A stretch of 64,000 nt of DNA from Flavobacterium dankookense (GTDB lineage Bacteria; Bacteroidota; Bacteroidia; Flavobacteriales; Flavobacteriaceae), in the NCBI RefSeq assembly GCF_004362665.1, contig NZ_SNXR01000015.1, positions 248,001-312,000 on the forward strand. Reading direction: 5' to 3'. Positions within the stretch are counted from its first letter, which is position 1. Each line of letters opens with the position of its first letter. Both the position numbers and the translations under genes were made by a program. The notes beneath the pieces were generated by a model. That model was not told the origin of the DNA. It did no database searches and saw only the letters and a program-made list of their open reading frames with translations. Below, in pieces: positions 8,015 through 16,900 of the stretch.

Positions 8015-10060
8015 ATGTTAGATAAAAAAATACTAGAAAAAGCGTTTTCAACAATGGCAACTGCCAAAGCCATGGCAACCTTGTATGAAGATAATTTCAA
8101 AATAGTTTCTAAATACGTACACGCAACTTCACGCGGACACGAAGCCATTCAAATTGCGATGGCGATGCAATTGTTGCCACAAGATTATGCGTTTCCGTAT
8201 TATCGTGATGATGCCATGATGCTCGGAATTGGAATGCAGCCTTACGATTTGATGTTGCAATTGATGGCAAAAAAAGACGATCCGTTTTCGGGCGGACGAA
8301 CTTATTATTGTCATCCGAGTTTGAACGATGCTGATAAACCTAAAATTCCGCACCAATCATCAGCTACAGGAATGCAAGCTATTCCAGCAACTGGAGCTGC
8401 GATGGGATTTTGGTACAAAGAAAACATAGGGATTCAAGAAACTAATCAAGAAAAACCATTCGTTGTTTGTTCACTTGGTGACGCATCTGTTACCGAAGGA
8501 GAAATCGCCGAAGCATTGCAAATGGCAGCTTTAAAACAACTTCCAATTTTGTATTTAGTACAAGATAATGGTTGGGATATTTCGGCAAATGCGGCGGAAA
8601 CTCGTGCGCAAAATGCATTTGAATACGCCAAAGGATTCCACGGAATTGAAGCCATTTCTATTGATGGAGCGAATTTTACCGAGAGCTATTTAGCCGTTCA
8701 AAAAGTGGTAAAAACCATTCGTGAAGAACGTCGTCCATTTTTGGTTCATGCCAAAGTTCCGTTGTTAAATCATCATACTTCAGGTGTTCGAATGGAATGG
8801 TATCGTGACGATTTGGAAGAAGCACAATCGCGTGATCCTTTTCCAGTTTTAGTACAACAATTGTTGGAAGCTGGATTTACCGAAGAAGAAATAGATGCTA
8901 TTGAAAATACAGCTGTAGCCAAAGTGCAAGCCGATTTTGATAAAGCACAATTAGCCGAAGATCCAACTCCAGAAGATTTATTCACGCACGATTTTGCTCC
9001 AACGCCAATCACAGAAGAAGTTGGAGAACGAAATCCAGAGCGTGAAGATAAAGTCGTAATGGTGGATTGTGCGCTTTTCGCCGTAGAAGAATTAATGAAA
9101 AAGCACCAAGAATGTTTGCTATACGGACAAGACGTAGGCGGACGATTAGGTGGAGTTTTCAGAGAAGCAGCAACATTAGCACAAAAATTCGGAGACGAAC
9201 GCGTTTTTAATACGCCAATTCAAGAAGCATTTATCGTTGGTTCTACAGTCGGAATGTCGGCTGTTGGCTTGAAACCGATTGTTGAGGTGCAGTTTGCCGA
9301 TTACATTTGGCCAGGATTGAATCAGTTGTTTACCGAAGTCAGCCGTTCGTGTTATTTATCCAACGGAAAATGGCCTGTGAGTATGATTTTGCGTGTTCCA
9401 ATTGGAGCTTACGGAAGTGGCGGACCTTATCATTCCTCGTCTGTAGAAAGTGTTTTGACCAATATTCGCGGTATTAAAATTGCTTATCCAAGTAATGGCG
9501 CTGACTTAAAAGGACTTTTGAAATCTGCTTATTACGACCCAAATCCAGTGGTGATTTTGGAGCATAAAGGTTTGTATTGGAGCAAAGTAAAAGGAACTGA
9601 TGCCGCAAGAGTAAACGAACCAAGCGAAGATTACATTTTACCTTTCGGGAAAGCTAATATTGTTCAAGAAATTTGGGAACAAGAAACCGACGAAACAATT
9701 ACGGTAATTACTTACGGAATGGGAGTTCATTGGGCATTGAATGCTTCTACTACAATTAAAAATCAAGTAGAAATTATCGATTTACGAACCTTGTGTCCAC
9801 TTGATGAAGAAACAATCTTTAAATCGGTTAAAAAAGCCAAAAAATGTCTTGTCGTAACCGAAGAACCAACCAACAATTCCTTTGCAAGAAGTTTAGCTGG
9901 ATTGATTCAAGAAAAATGTTTCAAATATCTTGATGCGCCAGTAATGGTAATTGGTTCAGAGAATATGCCTGCCATTCCGTTAAATAGTACTTTAGAGTTT
10001 ACTATGATTCCGAATGTCGATAAAGTGAAAGTTAAAATAGAAGAACTTTTGAAGTATTAG
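8015..10060 (+). CDS. 2-oxoacid dehydrogenase E1, fused alpha-beta subunits (branched-chain type)
   Basis: 681 residues with an alpha-like half (1-335) and a beta-like half (345-681). The thiamine-diphosphate signature runs from GDASVTEGE to QDNGWDIS near residues 155-190. The beta half shows GQDVGGRLGGVF and the IGAYGSGGPYHSSS loop. Separate alpha and beta proteins are about 330-400 and 325-340 residues, so this is a true fusion. It decarboxylates a 2-oxoacid and passes the acyl group to the lipoyl arm of the E2 encoded upstream. No E3 gene is in view, so dihydrolipoamide dehydrogenase is presumably shared. The branched-chain assignment rests on resemblance and the adjacent ilvE. Confidence 0.87.
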   Translation: MLDKKILEKAFSTMATAKAMATLYEDNFKIVSKYVHATSRGHEAIQIAMAMQLLPQDYAFPYYRDDAMMLGIGMQPYDLMLQLMAKKDDPFSGGRTYYCHPSLNDADKPKIPHQSSATGMQAIPATGAAMGFWYKENIGIQETNQEKPFVVCSLGDASVTEGEIAEALQMAALKQLPILYLVQDNGWDISANAAETRAQNAFEYAKGFHGIEAISIDGANFTESYLAVQKVVKTIREERRPFLVHAKVPLLNHHTSGVRMEWYRDDLEEAQSRDPFPVLVQQLLEAGFTEEEIDAIENTAVAKVQADFDKAQLAEDPTPEDLFTHDFAPTPITEEVGERNPEREDKVVMVDCALFAVEELMKKHQECLLYGQDVGGRLGGVFREAATLAQKFGDERVFNTPIQEAFIVGSTVGMSAVGLKPIVEVQFADYIWPGLNQLFTEVSRSCYLSNGKWPVSMILRVPIGAYGSGGPYHSSSVESVLTNIRGIKIAYPSNGADLKGLLKSAYYDPNPVVILEHKGLYWSKVKGTDAARVNEPSEDYILPFGKANIVQEIWEQETDETITVITYGMGVHWALNASTTIKNQVEIIDLRTLCPLDEETIFKSVKKAKKCLVVTEEPTNNSFARSLAGLIQEKCFKYLDAPVMVIGSENMPAIPLNSTLEFTMIPNVDKVKVKIEELLKY

Positions 10061-10100
10061 TTCTTTTGAAATGCTGCCTCTATTCAATACAAAACCTATC

Positions 10101-10192
10101 TATCCCGAAGTTTCGGGACTGATTGCAGTGGCACGAAGTAGAGCGGAAAGCAGGAATAGAGAAACCAAAAGGAACCAAGCCATTCGCTCCTA
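10101..10192 (-). repeat. dispersed element copy E (reverse orientation)
   Basis: Read on the minus strand it starts AGGAGCGAAT, continues with ATTCCTGCTTTCCGCT and ends with GCCACTGCAATC plus the palindrome TCCCGAA-AC-TTCGGGA. It is closest to copy C at 31868-31957. It begins 40 bp after the E1 stop and creates a spurious ORF on the + strand. Confidence 0.65.
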
Positions 10193-10216
10193 AAATTCAT
10201 AGCATAAATCATAAAA

Positions 10217-10254
10217 AAAAAACACTATTTCGGCAGTACGAGATAGTGTTTTTT
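10217..10254. terminator. bidirectional terminator between E1 and the DUF4136 gene
   Basis: AAAAAACACTAT and ATAGTGTTTTTT form a perfect 12-bp stem with A- and T-tracts at both ends. It lies between convergent genes, so it can end transcription from both sides. Confidence 0.85.
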
Positions 10255-10263
10255 ATATTTTCC

Positions 10264-10301
10264 GCAACATCAACTGAATACTGTCAACTGAAAACTGTGT
10301 A
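10264..10301. repeat. CTGAA-type intergenic repeat
   Basis: CAACTGAATACTGTCAACTGAA and following ACTGTGTACT words resemble the repeat at 5482-5544 and that after rpoB. It abuts the stop codon of the DUF4136 gene. Confidence 0.5.
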
Positions 10302-10838
10302 CTATTTTTTCGGTGGATATTGTTCTAAAATTTTGGAAACAAATTCTTTTATTTTTTCGTCTTTTTTTTCGGTTCGTTTGGTTAAAGCGCCTTCGCCTTC
10401 ACCTTGCCAAATTAGTTCTTTTTTCTTGGCATCTATGATATCAATGGTTAAAATACCTTCGGTGTAGCGATTGACGGAAGTTGTATTACCCCATAACCAA
10501 GGGTTCCAACCCCAACCCCAACCCCAACCAAAGCCCCAGCCAGCATTGAATTGGTTGACATCTACCTGCTCTCTTTCTTTGGTTGTGAAGTTTATCAGAA
10601 CTTCTGGATTTTCACTTTTTGTAAAACCTTTTGTAGCCATTACTTCGTCTATGGAACGAAGAATTCTTTTTTTGTCTAAATCGGAAATCTCCGCTTTGTC
10701 AATGCCACTTTTATGATAAGCATAGGTTTTATACTGACTAAAATCGGCATTTTTGTCGTAGTCTTGGTATACCCTAACCGAACTGCACGAAGCAAGAACG
10801 AAGAGTAGGAGTAACGGTAAAAATTTGAGCGTTTTCAT
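10302..10838 (-). CDS. DUF4136-like lipoprotein
   Basis: 178 residues with a lipoprotein signal peptide and lipobox LASC near residue 18, so the mature protein probably starts at Cys18 and is membrane anchored. The body has the DUF4136-type opening (YDKNADFSQYKTYAY) and a late beta strand (GILTIDIIDAKKKELIWQG). Between them is a striking aromatic run, alternating Gly-Trp, near residues 100-118. The family has no established function, though members are usually small envelope lipoproteins. It stands alone, convergent with the E1 gene and 78 bp downstream of hutU. Confidence 0.8.
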   Translation of the reverse strand: MKTLKFLPLLLLFVLASCSSVRVYQDYDKNADFSQYKTYAYHKSGIDKAEISDLDKKRILRSIDEVMATKGFTKSENPEVLINFTTKEREQVDVNQFNAGWGFGWGWGWGWNPWLWGNTTSVNRYTEGILTIDIIDAKKKELIWQGEGEGALTKRTEKKDEKIKEFVSKILEQYPPKK

Positions 10839-10916
10839 TATCTTTTGAATTTTAGATTATTAAATTTTCAGATTGCTAGATTTATTATTCTTGACAATTC
10901 TAACAATTCTAATTGT

Positions 10917-12899
10917 CTAAAAATCTAACAATCCGTCTTCAACTATATTAGGGATGGTAACTTTTAATAAAGGTTGCGTTTCCATGGCTCTTTTTATGGC
11001 AAAAATGGCACCTTCATTTCTAGCCCAACTACGTCGCGAAATTCCGTTATTGACATCCCAGAAAAGCATTGACTGTAAACGTCTTGATGCTTCTTTAGTT
11101 CCATCAAGAACCATACCAAAACCACCATTAATAACTTCGCCCCAACCAACGCCACCACCATTGTGAATGGAAACCCAAGTAGCACCACGGAAACTGTCGC
11201 CAATAACGTTTTGGATAGCCATATCGGCAGTAAATCGTGAACCGTCGTAGATGTTTGATGTTTCTCTGTATGGCGAGTCTGTACCGGAAACGTCGTGATG
11301 ATCGCGACCTAAAATGATATAGTCAATTTCGCCTCGAGCAATGGCTTGATTAAAAGCTTCTGCGATTTTAATTCTTCCTTCGGCATCGGCATAAAGTATT
11401 CTGGCTTGCGAACCAACTACTAATTTATTTTCTTGTGCGCCTTTTATCCATTGGATATTATCAGCCATTTGCTGTTGGATTTCTTCTGGAGAATTTTTCA
11501 TCATTTCTTCCAAAACATCGCAAGCAATTTTGTCGGTTTTGGCTAAATCTTCGGGATTTCCTGAAGCACAAACCCAACGGAATGGTCCAAATCCGTAATC
11601 GAAACACATTGGACCCATAATGTCTTGAACGTAGCTATTGTATTTGAAATCGATATGATTTTCTGCAAAAACATCAGCGCCAGCTCGAGAAGCTTCTAGT
11701 AAAAATGCATTTCCGTAATCGAAGAAATACGTTCCTTTTGCAGTATGTTTGTTGATTGCATCTGCATGACGACGCAATGTTTTTTGAACTTCTTCTTTGA
11801 ATTTATCAGGATTATTTGCCATTAAATCATTGGATTCTTCAAAAGTGTAACCAATTGGATAATATCCTCCAGCCCAAGGATTGTGCAACGAAGTTTGATC
11901 GGAACCTAAATCGATATGCAGATTTTCTTGGTCAAATCGTTCCCAAACATCAACTACATTTCCGAGATAGGCAATGGAAACAATTTCGTTGTTTTCTAAT
12001 GCTTTTTTAACTCTTGGAACTAATTCGTCAATGTTTTCAATAATTTCATTTATCCAACCTTGTGAATGACGAATGTGAGTTATTTTCGGATTAACTTCTG
12101 CGCAAACAGTAACGCAACCTGCAATATTTCCAGCTTTGGGTTGTGCACCAGACATTCCTCCAAGTCCAGAAGTAACGAATAATCCACCTTTGGGTGATTT
12201 TTTTATTTTTCTGAATCCGTTTAAAACCGTGATTGTAGTTCCGTGAACAATCCCTTGCGGTCCGATGTACATGTAACTTCCGGCTGTCATTTGTCCGTAT
12301 TGTGAAACGCCTAATGCATTCATTTTTTCCCAATCGTCCGGTTTTGAATAATTTGGAATCACCATTCCGTTAGTAACTACGACTCTTGGTGCTTCTTTGT
12401 GAGAAGGAAATAATCCCATTGGATGACCGGAATACATTGCTAAAGTTTGCTCATCGGTCATTTCTGCCAAATATTTCATGGTTAGTAAATACTGAGCCCA
12501 ATTTTGAAAAACTGCGCCGTTTCCGCCATATGTAATTAGTTCATGAGGATGTTGCGCAACTGCATAATCCAAATTATTTTGTATCATCAACATAATGGCT
12601 TTTGCTTGTTCGGATTTTCCCGGATATTCCGAAATTGGTCGTGCATACATTTTGTAATCAGGACGTAAGCGATACATGTAAATTCTTCCGTAGGTTTCTA
12701 ATTCGGCTTTGAATTCGGGAAGTAATTCGGCATGATGTTCTGGTTTAAAATAGCGCAAAGCATTTTTAAGAGCTAACTTTTTTTCCTCGTCAGATAGAAT
12801 TTCTTTTCGTTTTGGCGCGTGATTTATTTCGACTTCGTAGGGTTTTGGATTTGGTAAAACCGATGGAATTCCTTGTAGTATTTGTTCTTTGAAGGTCAT
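10917..12899 (-). CDS. hutU: urocanate hydratase
   Basis: 660 residues, the longer form of the family. NAD-binding segments such as TSGLGGMSGAQPKAG near residues 242-256 and the cysteine of FRWVCASGNPED near 443 are conserved. It converts urocanate to imidazolonepropionate, the second step of histidine degradation, in the cytoplasm. No hutH, hutI or hutG is in the window, so the pathway must be completed elsewhere. The gene starts 1 bp after the stop of the PH-like gene, so the two are probably co-transcribed. Its last codons lie in a TCTAACAATC-rich segment resembling the intergenic repeat beside it. Confidence 0.95.
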   Translation of the reverse strand: MTFKEQILQGIPSVLPNPKPYEVEINHAPKRKEILSDEEKKLALKNALRYFKPEHHAELLPEFKAELETYGRIYMYRLRPDYKMYARPISEYPGKSEQAKAIMLMIQNNLDYAVAQHPHELITYGGNGAVFQNWAQYLLTMKYLAEMTDEQTLAMYSGHPMGLFPSHKEAPRVVVTNGMVIPNYSKPDDWEKMNALGVSQYGQMTAGSYMYIGPQGIVHGTTITVLNGFRKIKKSPKGGLFVTSGLGGMSGAQPKAGNIAGCVTVCAEVNPKITHIRHSQGWINEIIENIDELVPRVKKALENNEIVSIAYLGNVVDVWERFDQENLHIDLGSDQTSLHNPWAGGYYPIGYTFEESNDLMANNPDKFKEEVQKTLRRHADAINKHTAKGTYFFDYGNAFLLEASRAGADVFAENHIDFKYNSYVQDIMGPMCFDYGFGPFRWVCASGNPEDLAKTDKIACDVLEEMMKNSPEEIQQQMADNIQWIKGAQENKLVVGSQARILYADAEGRIKIAEAFNQAIARGEIDYIILGRDHHDVSGTDSPYRETSNIYDGSRFTADMAIQNVIGDSFRGATWVSIHNGGGVGWGEVINGGFGMVLDGTKEASRRLQSMLFWDVNNGISRRSWARNEGAIFAIKRAMETQPLLKVTIPNIVEDGLLDF

Positions 12900-12900
12900 T

Positions 12901-13344
12901 TTATATTTTTTCTAAGATAATGTTAGGATTATTTTTTTTTAATTCGTCTAGAAATAACTCTTCATTTTCAGGAGTTATGTATAAATCGTTTCTATGTTTC
13001 GTAAAAATAATTAACCCGTTTGTAGATGTACCAAATTTATTAAATCCACTCCACATAGTTTCACCTTTTCTTATTTTATAAATTTTATTAATATCTGTTT
13101 TGTAGAGTGTAAAAATTATTTTTACTACAAGAAAATTTCCTTGGATACTAATTTTTAATTTTAGAATAGAAACAATTAAAATTGATATGATAAGAGTAAA
13201 AATACTTTCCATGACGATAAACGGATATAAACCATTTTTTGTCAATAACAAAGGTAAAGGCATAAGTAGCATAAATAGAAATAAAAAAATGTAAATCTTC
13301 TTAAATATTCCATTTATTTTTTTTGATTTATAGTCAATAATCAT
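12901..13344 (-). CDS. small membrane protein with bacterial PH-like domain
   Basis: 147 residues. Two hydrophobic segments near residues 15-35 and 40-62 predict a hairpin in the membrane. The rest is a beta-rich cytoplasmic domain ending GLIIFTKHRNDLYITPEN and LDELKKNNPNI, typical of bPH (DUF1200-type) proteins. Function is unknown. It is immediately upstream of hutU on the same strand with a 1-bp gap, which suggests shared transcription but not a shared job. Confidence 0.65.
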   Translation of the reverse strand: MIIDYKSKKINGIFKKIYIFLFLFMLLMPLPLLLTKNGLYPFIVMESIFTLIISILIVSILKLKISIQGNFLVVKIIFTLYKTDINKIYKIRKGETMWSGFNKFGTSTNGLIIFTKHRNDLYITPENEELFLDELKKNNPNIILEKI

Positions 13345-13411
13345 AGAATTTTGATGTTTTTAATGAATAGTAAGTTTAAACAGATTAGACAAGAGCTCAC
13401 AAAGAATTAGC

Positions 13412-13588
13412 TTACTTCTTGATTGTGCCTGTTTTTTTATCAAAACCATACGGACAATGTCGGCAACCGCTTTTGCAACAATAACCACGTTTTAGATGGT
13501 ATTTTTCGGTGAAACATCGATAACCTTCGGGCGTTAGATAATAATCTTCACCTTCTATTGGTTTTTTTTCGTTATTTTGGTCATTCAT
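13412..13588 (-). CDS. Cys-rich miniprotein (DUF5522-like)
   Basis: A 58-residue protein with the core YYLTPEGYRCFTEKYHLKRG followed by YCCKSGCRHCPYG, giving Cys37, Cys38, Cys42 and Cys45. The spacing suggests metal binding, though this is not proven. The family is conserved in Bacteroidota without known function. I chose the internal ATG at 13588 rather than a 100-residue reading from 13714, because homologues as I remember them start here and the upstream part overlaps the divergent gene at 13617. Confidence 0.75.
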   Translation of the reverse strand: MNDQNNEKKPIEGEDYYLTPEGYRCFTEKYHLKRGYCCKSGCRHCPYGFDKKTGTIKK

Positions 13589-13616
13589 AGCTACAAATTT
13601 AAAGAGTTTATAACAA

Positions 13617-13943
13617 ATGTTGATAATTGTTTCAAGATATTTAATACCAAAAGGTTTTAGAGGATTTACTTTTTTTCCTTTTGTTTTTTTGAAATATAGA
13701 AAAGATACAGCCAATGAAGTCTTACTTAATCATGAAAAAATTCATATTCAACAACAGTTAGAAATGCTTGTTGTTCCTTTTTTTATTTGGTACTTGTTAG
13801 AATACACATATCGTTTAATTCAATATAGAAATAGTCAAGACGCATATAGAAATATTTCGTTTGAAAGAGAAGCGTATGATAATGAAAAAGACCTCAACTA
13901 TTTAAAGCTAAGGTCTTTTTGGCAGTTTTTGAAAAAACTTTGA
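13617..13943 (+). CDS. small membrane protein with HExxH motif (putative minimal metallopeptidase-like)
   Basis: 108 residues. HEKIHIQQQLE near residue 39 has the HExxH zinc-binding pattern. It is followed by a hydrophobic segment (MLVVPFFIWYLLEYTY), and then FEREAYDNE near residue 84 could give the third (Glu) ligand. This layout resembles a pared-down membrane gluzincin, but no proteolytic activity is known to me for the family and a structural role is possible. It is divergent from the Cys-rich miniprotein gene (28 bp apart). Its stop codon touches the stop of the convergent surface-protein gene, and a terminator hairpin lies inside its 3' end. Confidence 0.65.
   Translation: MLIIVSRYLIPKGFRGFTFFPFVFLKYRKDTANEVLLNHEKIHIQQQLEMLVVPFFIWYLLEYTYRLIQYRNSQDAYRNISFEREAYDNEKDLNYLKLRSFWQFLKKL
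13885..13920 (-). terminator. terminator embedded in the 3' coding end of the HExxH gene
   Basis: AAAAAGACCT and AGGTCTTTTT form a perfect 10-bp stem with a 16-nt loop. It lies 24-59 bp past the stop of the convergent gene at 13944-17111, where that gene's terminator is expected, yet it is inside the reading frame of 13617-13943. Confidence 0.75.
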
Positions 13944-16900
13944 TTACTCTTGAAATTCTGTTTTTTTGATTTCAAATTCTTTTAAAGGTTCAATGTTTTT
14001 TTGCATAGAATTATTATTGGTTTGATATTCTTTTGATTGTTTGTTTAACACTTGCTTTTGGTTTTCAAAATTATTTTTGGTTACAACTTGTGTTTCAATT
14101 TCCGTTGGTTTTAGAATACTTTTTTCTTTTAATTCTGGCATACGAATATCTTCTTTCCCTTTCCAGATTGCGTAAATGCTGAACTGAACAATTCCATTAC
14201 TATTTCCACCTAAATCTTCAAGAAGAAATGATTTTTCAGTTTGATTTCGGGTAATTTTTATAGATCCTAATGTGTTTTCTGCACCTTGTACAAAAACTTT
14301 GAAAGGTTTGCTATCTGAAATTGTTTCAGTAAAAAGAGGATCAAGTTGTACTGTTGCTTTTCCGTTAACTAATTGTACTTCTCCCATGTCAAAAAACCAA
14401 TTTTCTGTTGCCTCAGGAGCAAACATAATTCGTTCACCTTGAGAGGTTTTCATGGTTGTAGAAACAGAACCACCACCAGTTCCTAATATTTTGTAATTTA
14501 CACCTCCAACTCTTGCTCCAACATAAACGTTATCTAAAGTGCTTCCGCCAGAAGTATAGTTTCCAGTTAAAACAGCTCTGTCAGTTGCGTCATTTGCTAC
14601 ATCAGTTATGGTCGAAATACCTGTAATTGCCCATTGAAGTCCAGTAAATGCTCCTCCAGCGCCATTAGCTAAAGTAGAAATGGCTACATTATTTCCAGCT
14701 CCAGCTATTCCGATTCCGCTTGCGGTATTTGTACCAAAAGAGACAGAGCCATAGTTAGTTCCTGTAAATGCACCGCCACTTCCGTTAGTCAGATATAAAG
14801 CTGTTCCATTATTACCACTTCCAAATACTCCTGTTCCTGAGGTGTTTGTGTTTGTACCAAAAACACCAGAACCACTTGCTCCTGAACCTTCGCCATAAAC
14901 TCCATCTGAAGCTGTTCCACTTGCTAATCCAACTACACCTGCTGCAGTGTTTCCTGTTGAATTTCCAATGACGCCGATTCCTGTTGCACCAGTACTTGAA
15001 CCTGACATTCCAACACCTGTTGCATTATTGTTAATTCCTCGAACTCCAATTGCGGTTGCCCCACTTGCAGTTCCAAGAACACCATTTCCTGATGTTCCGG
15101 TAGTTTCTCCACTAACTCCATTGGAATTATTTCCTGTTGACGAACCATAAACTCCAATTCCTGTAGCATTATTATTTAATCCCCAAACTCCATATCTGTT
15201 TGCTTGATTTGCTTCACCAAAAACGCCAGTTCCACTTACTCCAGAGGATTGACCTAAAACTCCAATTCCATTTCCACCAGATGAATTTCCAAAAACGCCA
15301 CGACCATTTAATCCATTTGAAGTTCCATAAGTTCCAACTCCATTGGCTACATTTCCAACTCCAAAAACTCCTGCGCTAGTTGCACTTGTGCTTGTTCCAT
15401 AAACTCCAGCGCCAGTTCCTGTATTTTGACCAAAAACAGCTAGACCATTTCCAGTATTTGAACCAAAAACACCAACGCCATTTGATGTTGAGTATCCATT
15501 AATTGCATAGTCACTTGTTGTAGTGTTGTAAACGCTAAACCTGTCTGTTGCTGCTGGAGCTGCAATATTATTTATAACTACTTGTCCATTGGCTAAAACT
15601 CTAATTCTTTCTGTACTTGCTGTTGATAATTTCAAAGCAACTGCATCAGTTGTTCCAATAAAATTTGCTGCACCTGTTCCCGCATTTCCAGTTATTGTCC
15701 AATCGTTAGAGTTGACAGTAATAAAAGGCGTCCAAGATGTTGCATTCCAATAATAAAATCCAGGAACGACGTTGTTTGGAGCTACACCACTTGTTGCGGT
15801 ATTATAAACTAATAATGATGTTGCAGGTGCGGTTATTGGTCCAGCAGCATTTCTTGCTGTAAGCGCAACTCTTGGAATTAAAAGTCCTTTATCTGTAGCG
15901 GTTATGTCCATTTTTGCAGAGGCATTTGGTGTTACACCAATACCAACATCGCCATCAGCTTCAACTCTCACTTTTTCAGTTCCAGCAGTTGCAATATTTA
16001 AAATATCACCGCCAGCACTAAATATTCCAGTATTTGTATCAGCACCGAAAGAATAAAATGGAGCATTAGCAGTTCCAAGATTTAGCGCATGAATTTGATT
16101 AGCATTTGGAATTCTGAGGCGAGCATTTCCATTGGTCGAAAAATCTAAAGCATCATTTCCTGAACTGAATATTCCAGTATTTGTATCAGCATTAAATGAG
16201 TAAAAGGGGTCATTATTTGTTCCTCTATCCATCGCAAGGATTTGATATTCGTCGGGAATTCGTAACCTAGATTCTCCCCAAGTTGCAAAATCTAATGTAT
16301 TTTCTCCTGAGCTAAACATACCAGTATTTGTGTTTATATCTTGTTGGAAAGAATAGAAGGGTTCGTTTTCAGAACCTCGATTCATAGCTAATACCTGAGT
16401 ATTAGTGATTCTGAAACGGCTATCACCTTGTGTTGAAAAATCTAATATGTTTGGATTAGAACTATACATTCCAGTATTTGGATCTGCAGAAAAACTATAG
16501 AACGGTAAGTCATCAGTTCCTCTCGATAAAGCATGAACTTGATTAGCATTAGGAATTCTAAATCGGGAAGTTCCACCAGTAGTAAAATCTAAAGCATCGG
16601 ATCCAGAGCTATACATTCCAGTATTTTGATCTGTTTGAAACGAATACGTAGGTAATGCTGTTGTACCCAATGAATAAGATTGTAATTGACCTAAGTTAGC
16701 ATTTGAAATATTCCATCGGTCAATATTATTTGTTTTAATTCTAATGTCAACAGCATTTATTGTTCCAAGAAAGTTTGTTCCTGGAGTTGTACCATTATTG
16801 CCAGTTAAAGACCAATCTGAGCTTACTCCAGAATTTATTGGAACCCAAACAGTACCATTCCAATAATAAAAACCGTTTGGTGCAAAACCGTTATTATAAA

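Noticed and set aside
10123-10467. A 114-codon open frame on the + strand between E1 and the DUF4136 gene
   Set aside because: It runs through dispersed element E, a terminator and the antisense of the lipoprotein, and it has no recognisable protein features.
13589-13714. 42-residue N-terminal extension of the Cys-rich miniprotein
   Set aside because: It overlaps the divergent HExxH gene and lacks family similarity. The internal ATG at 13588 fits better.
14815-15500. Regular short repeats, considered as a CRISPR array or tandem DNA repeat
   Set aside because: They are degenerate at DNA level and keep the reading frame, encoding GVGVFG-type protein repeats.
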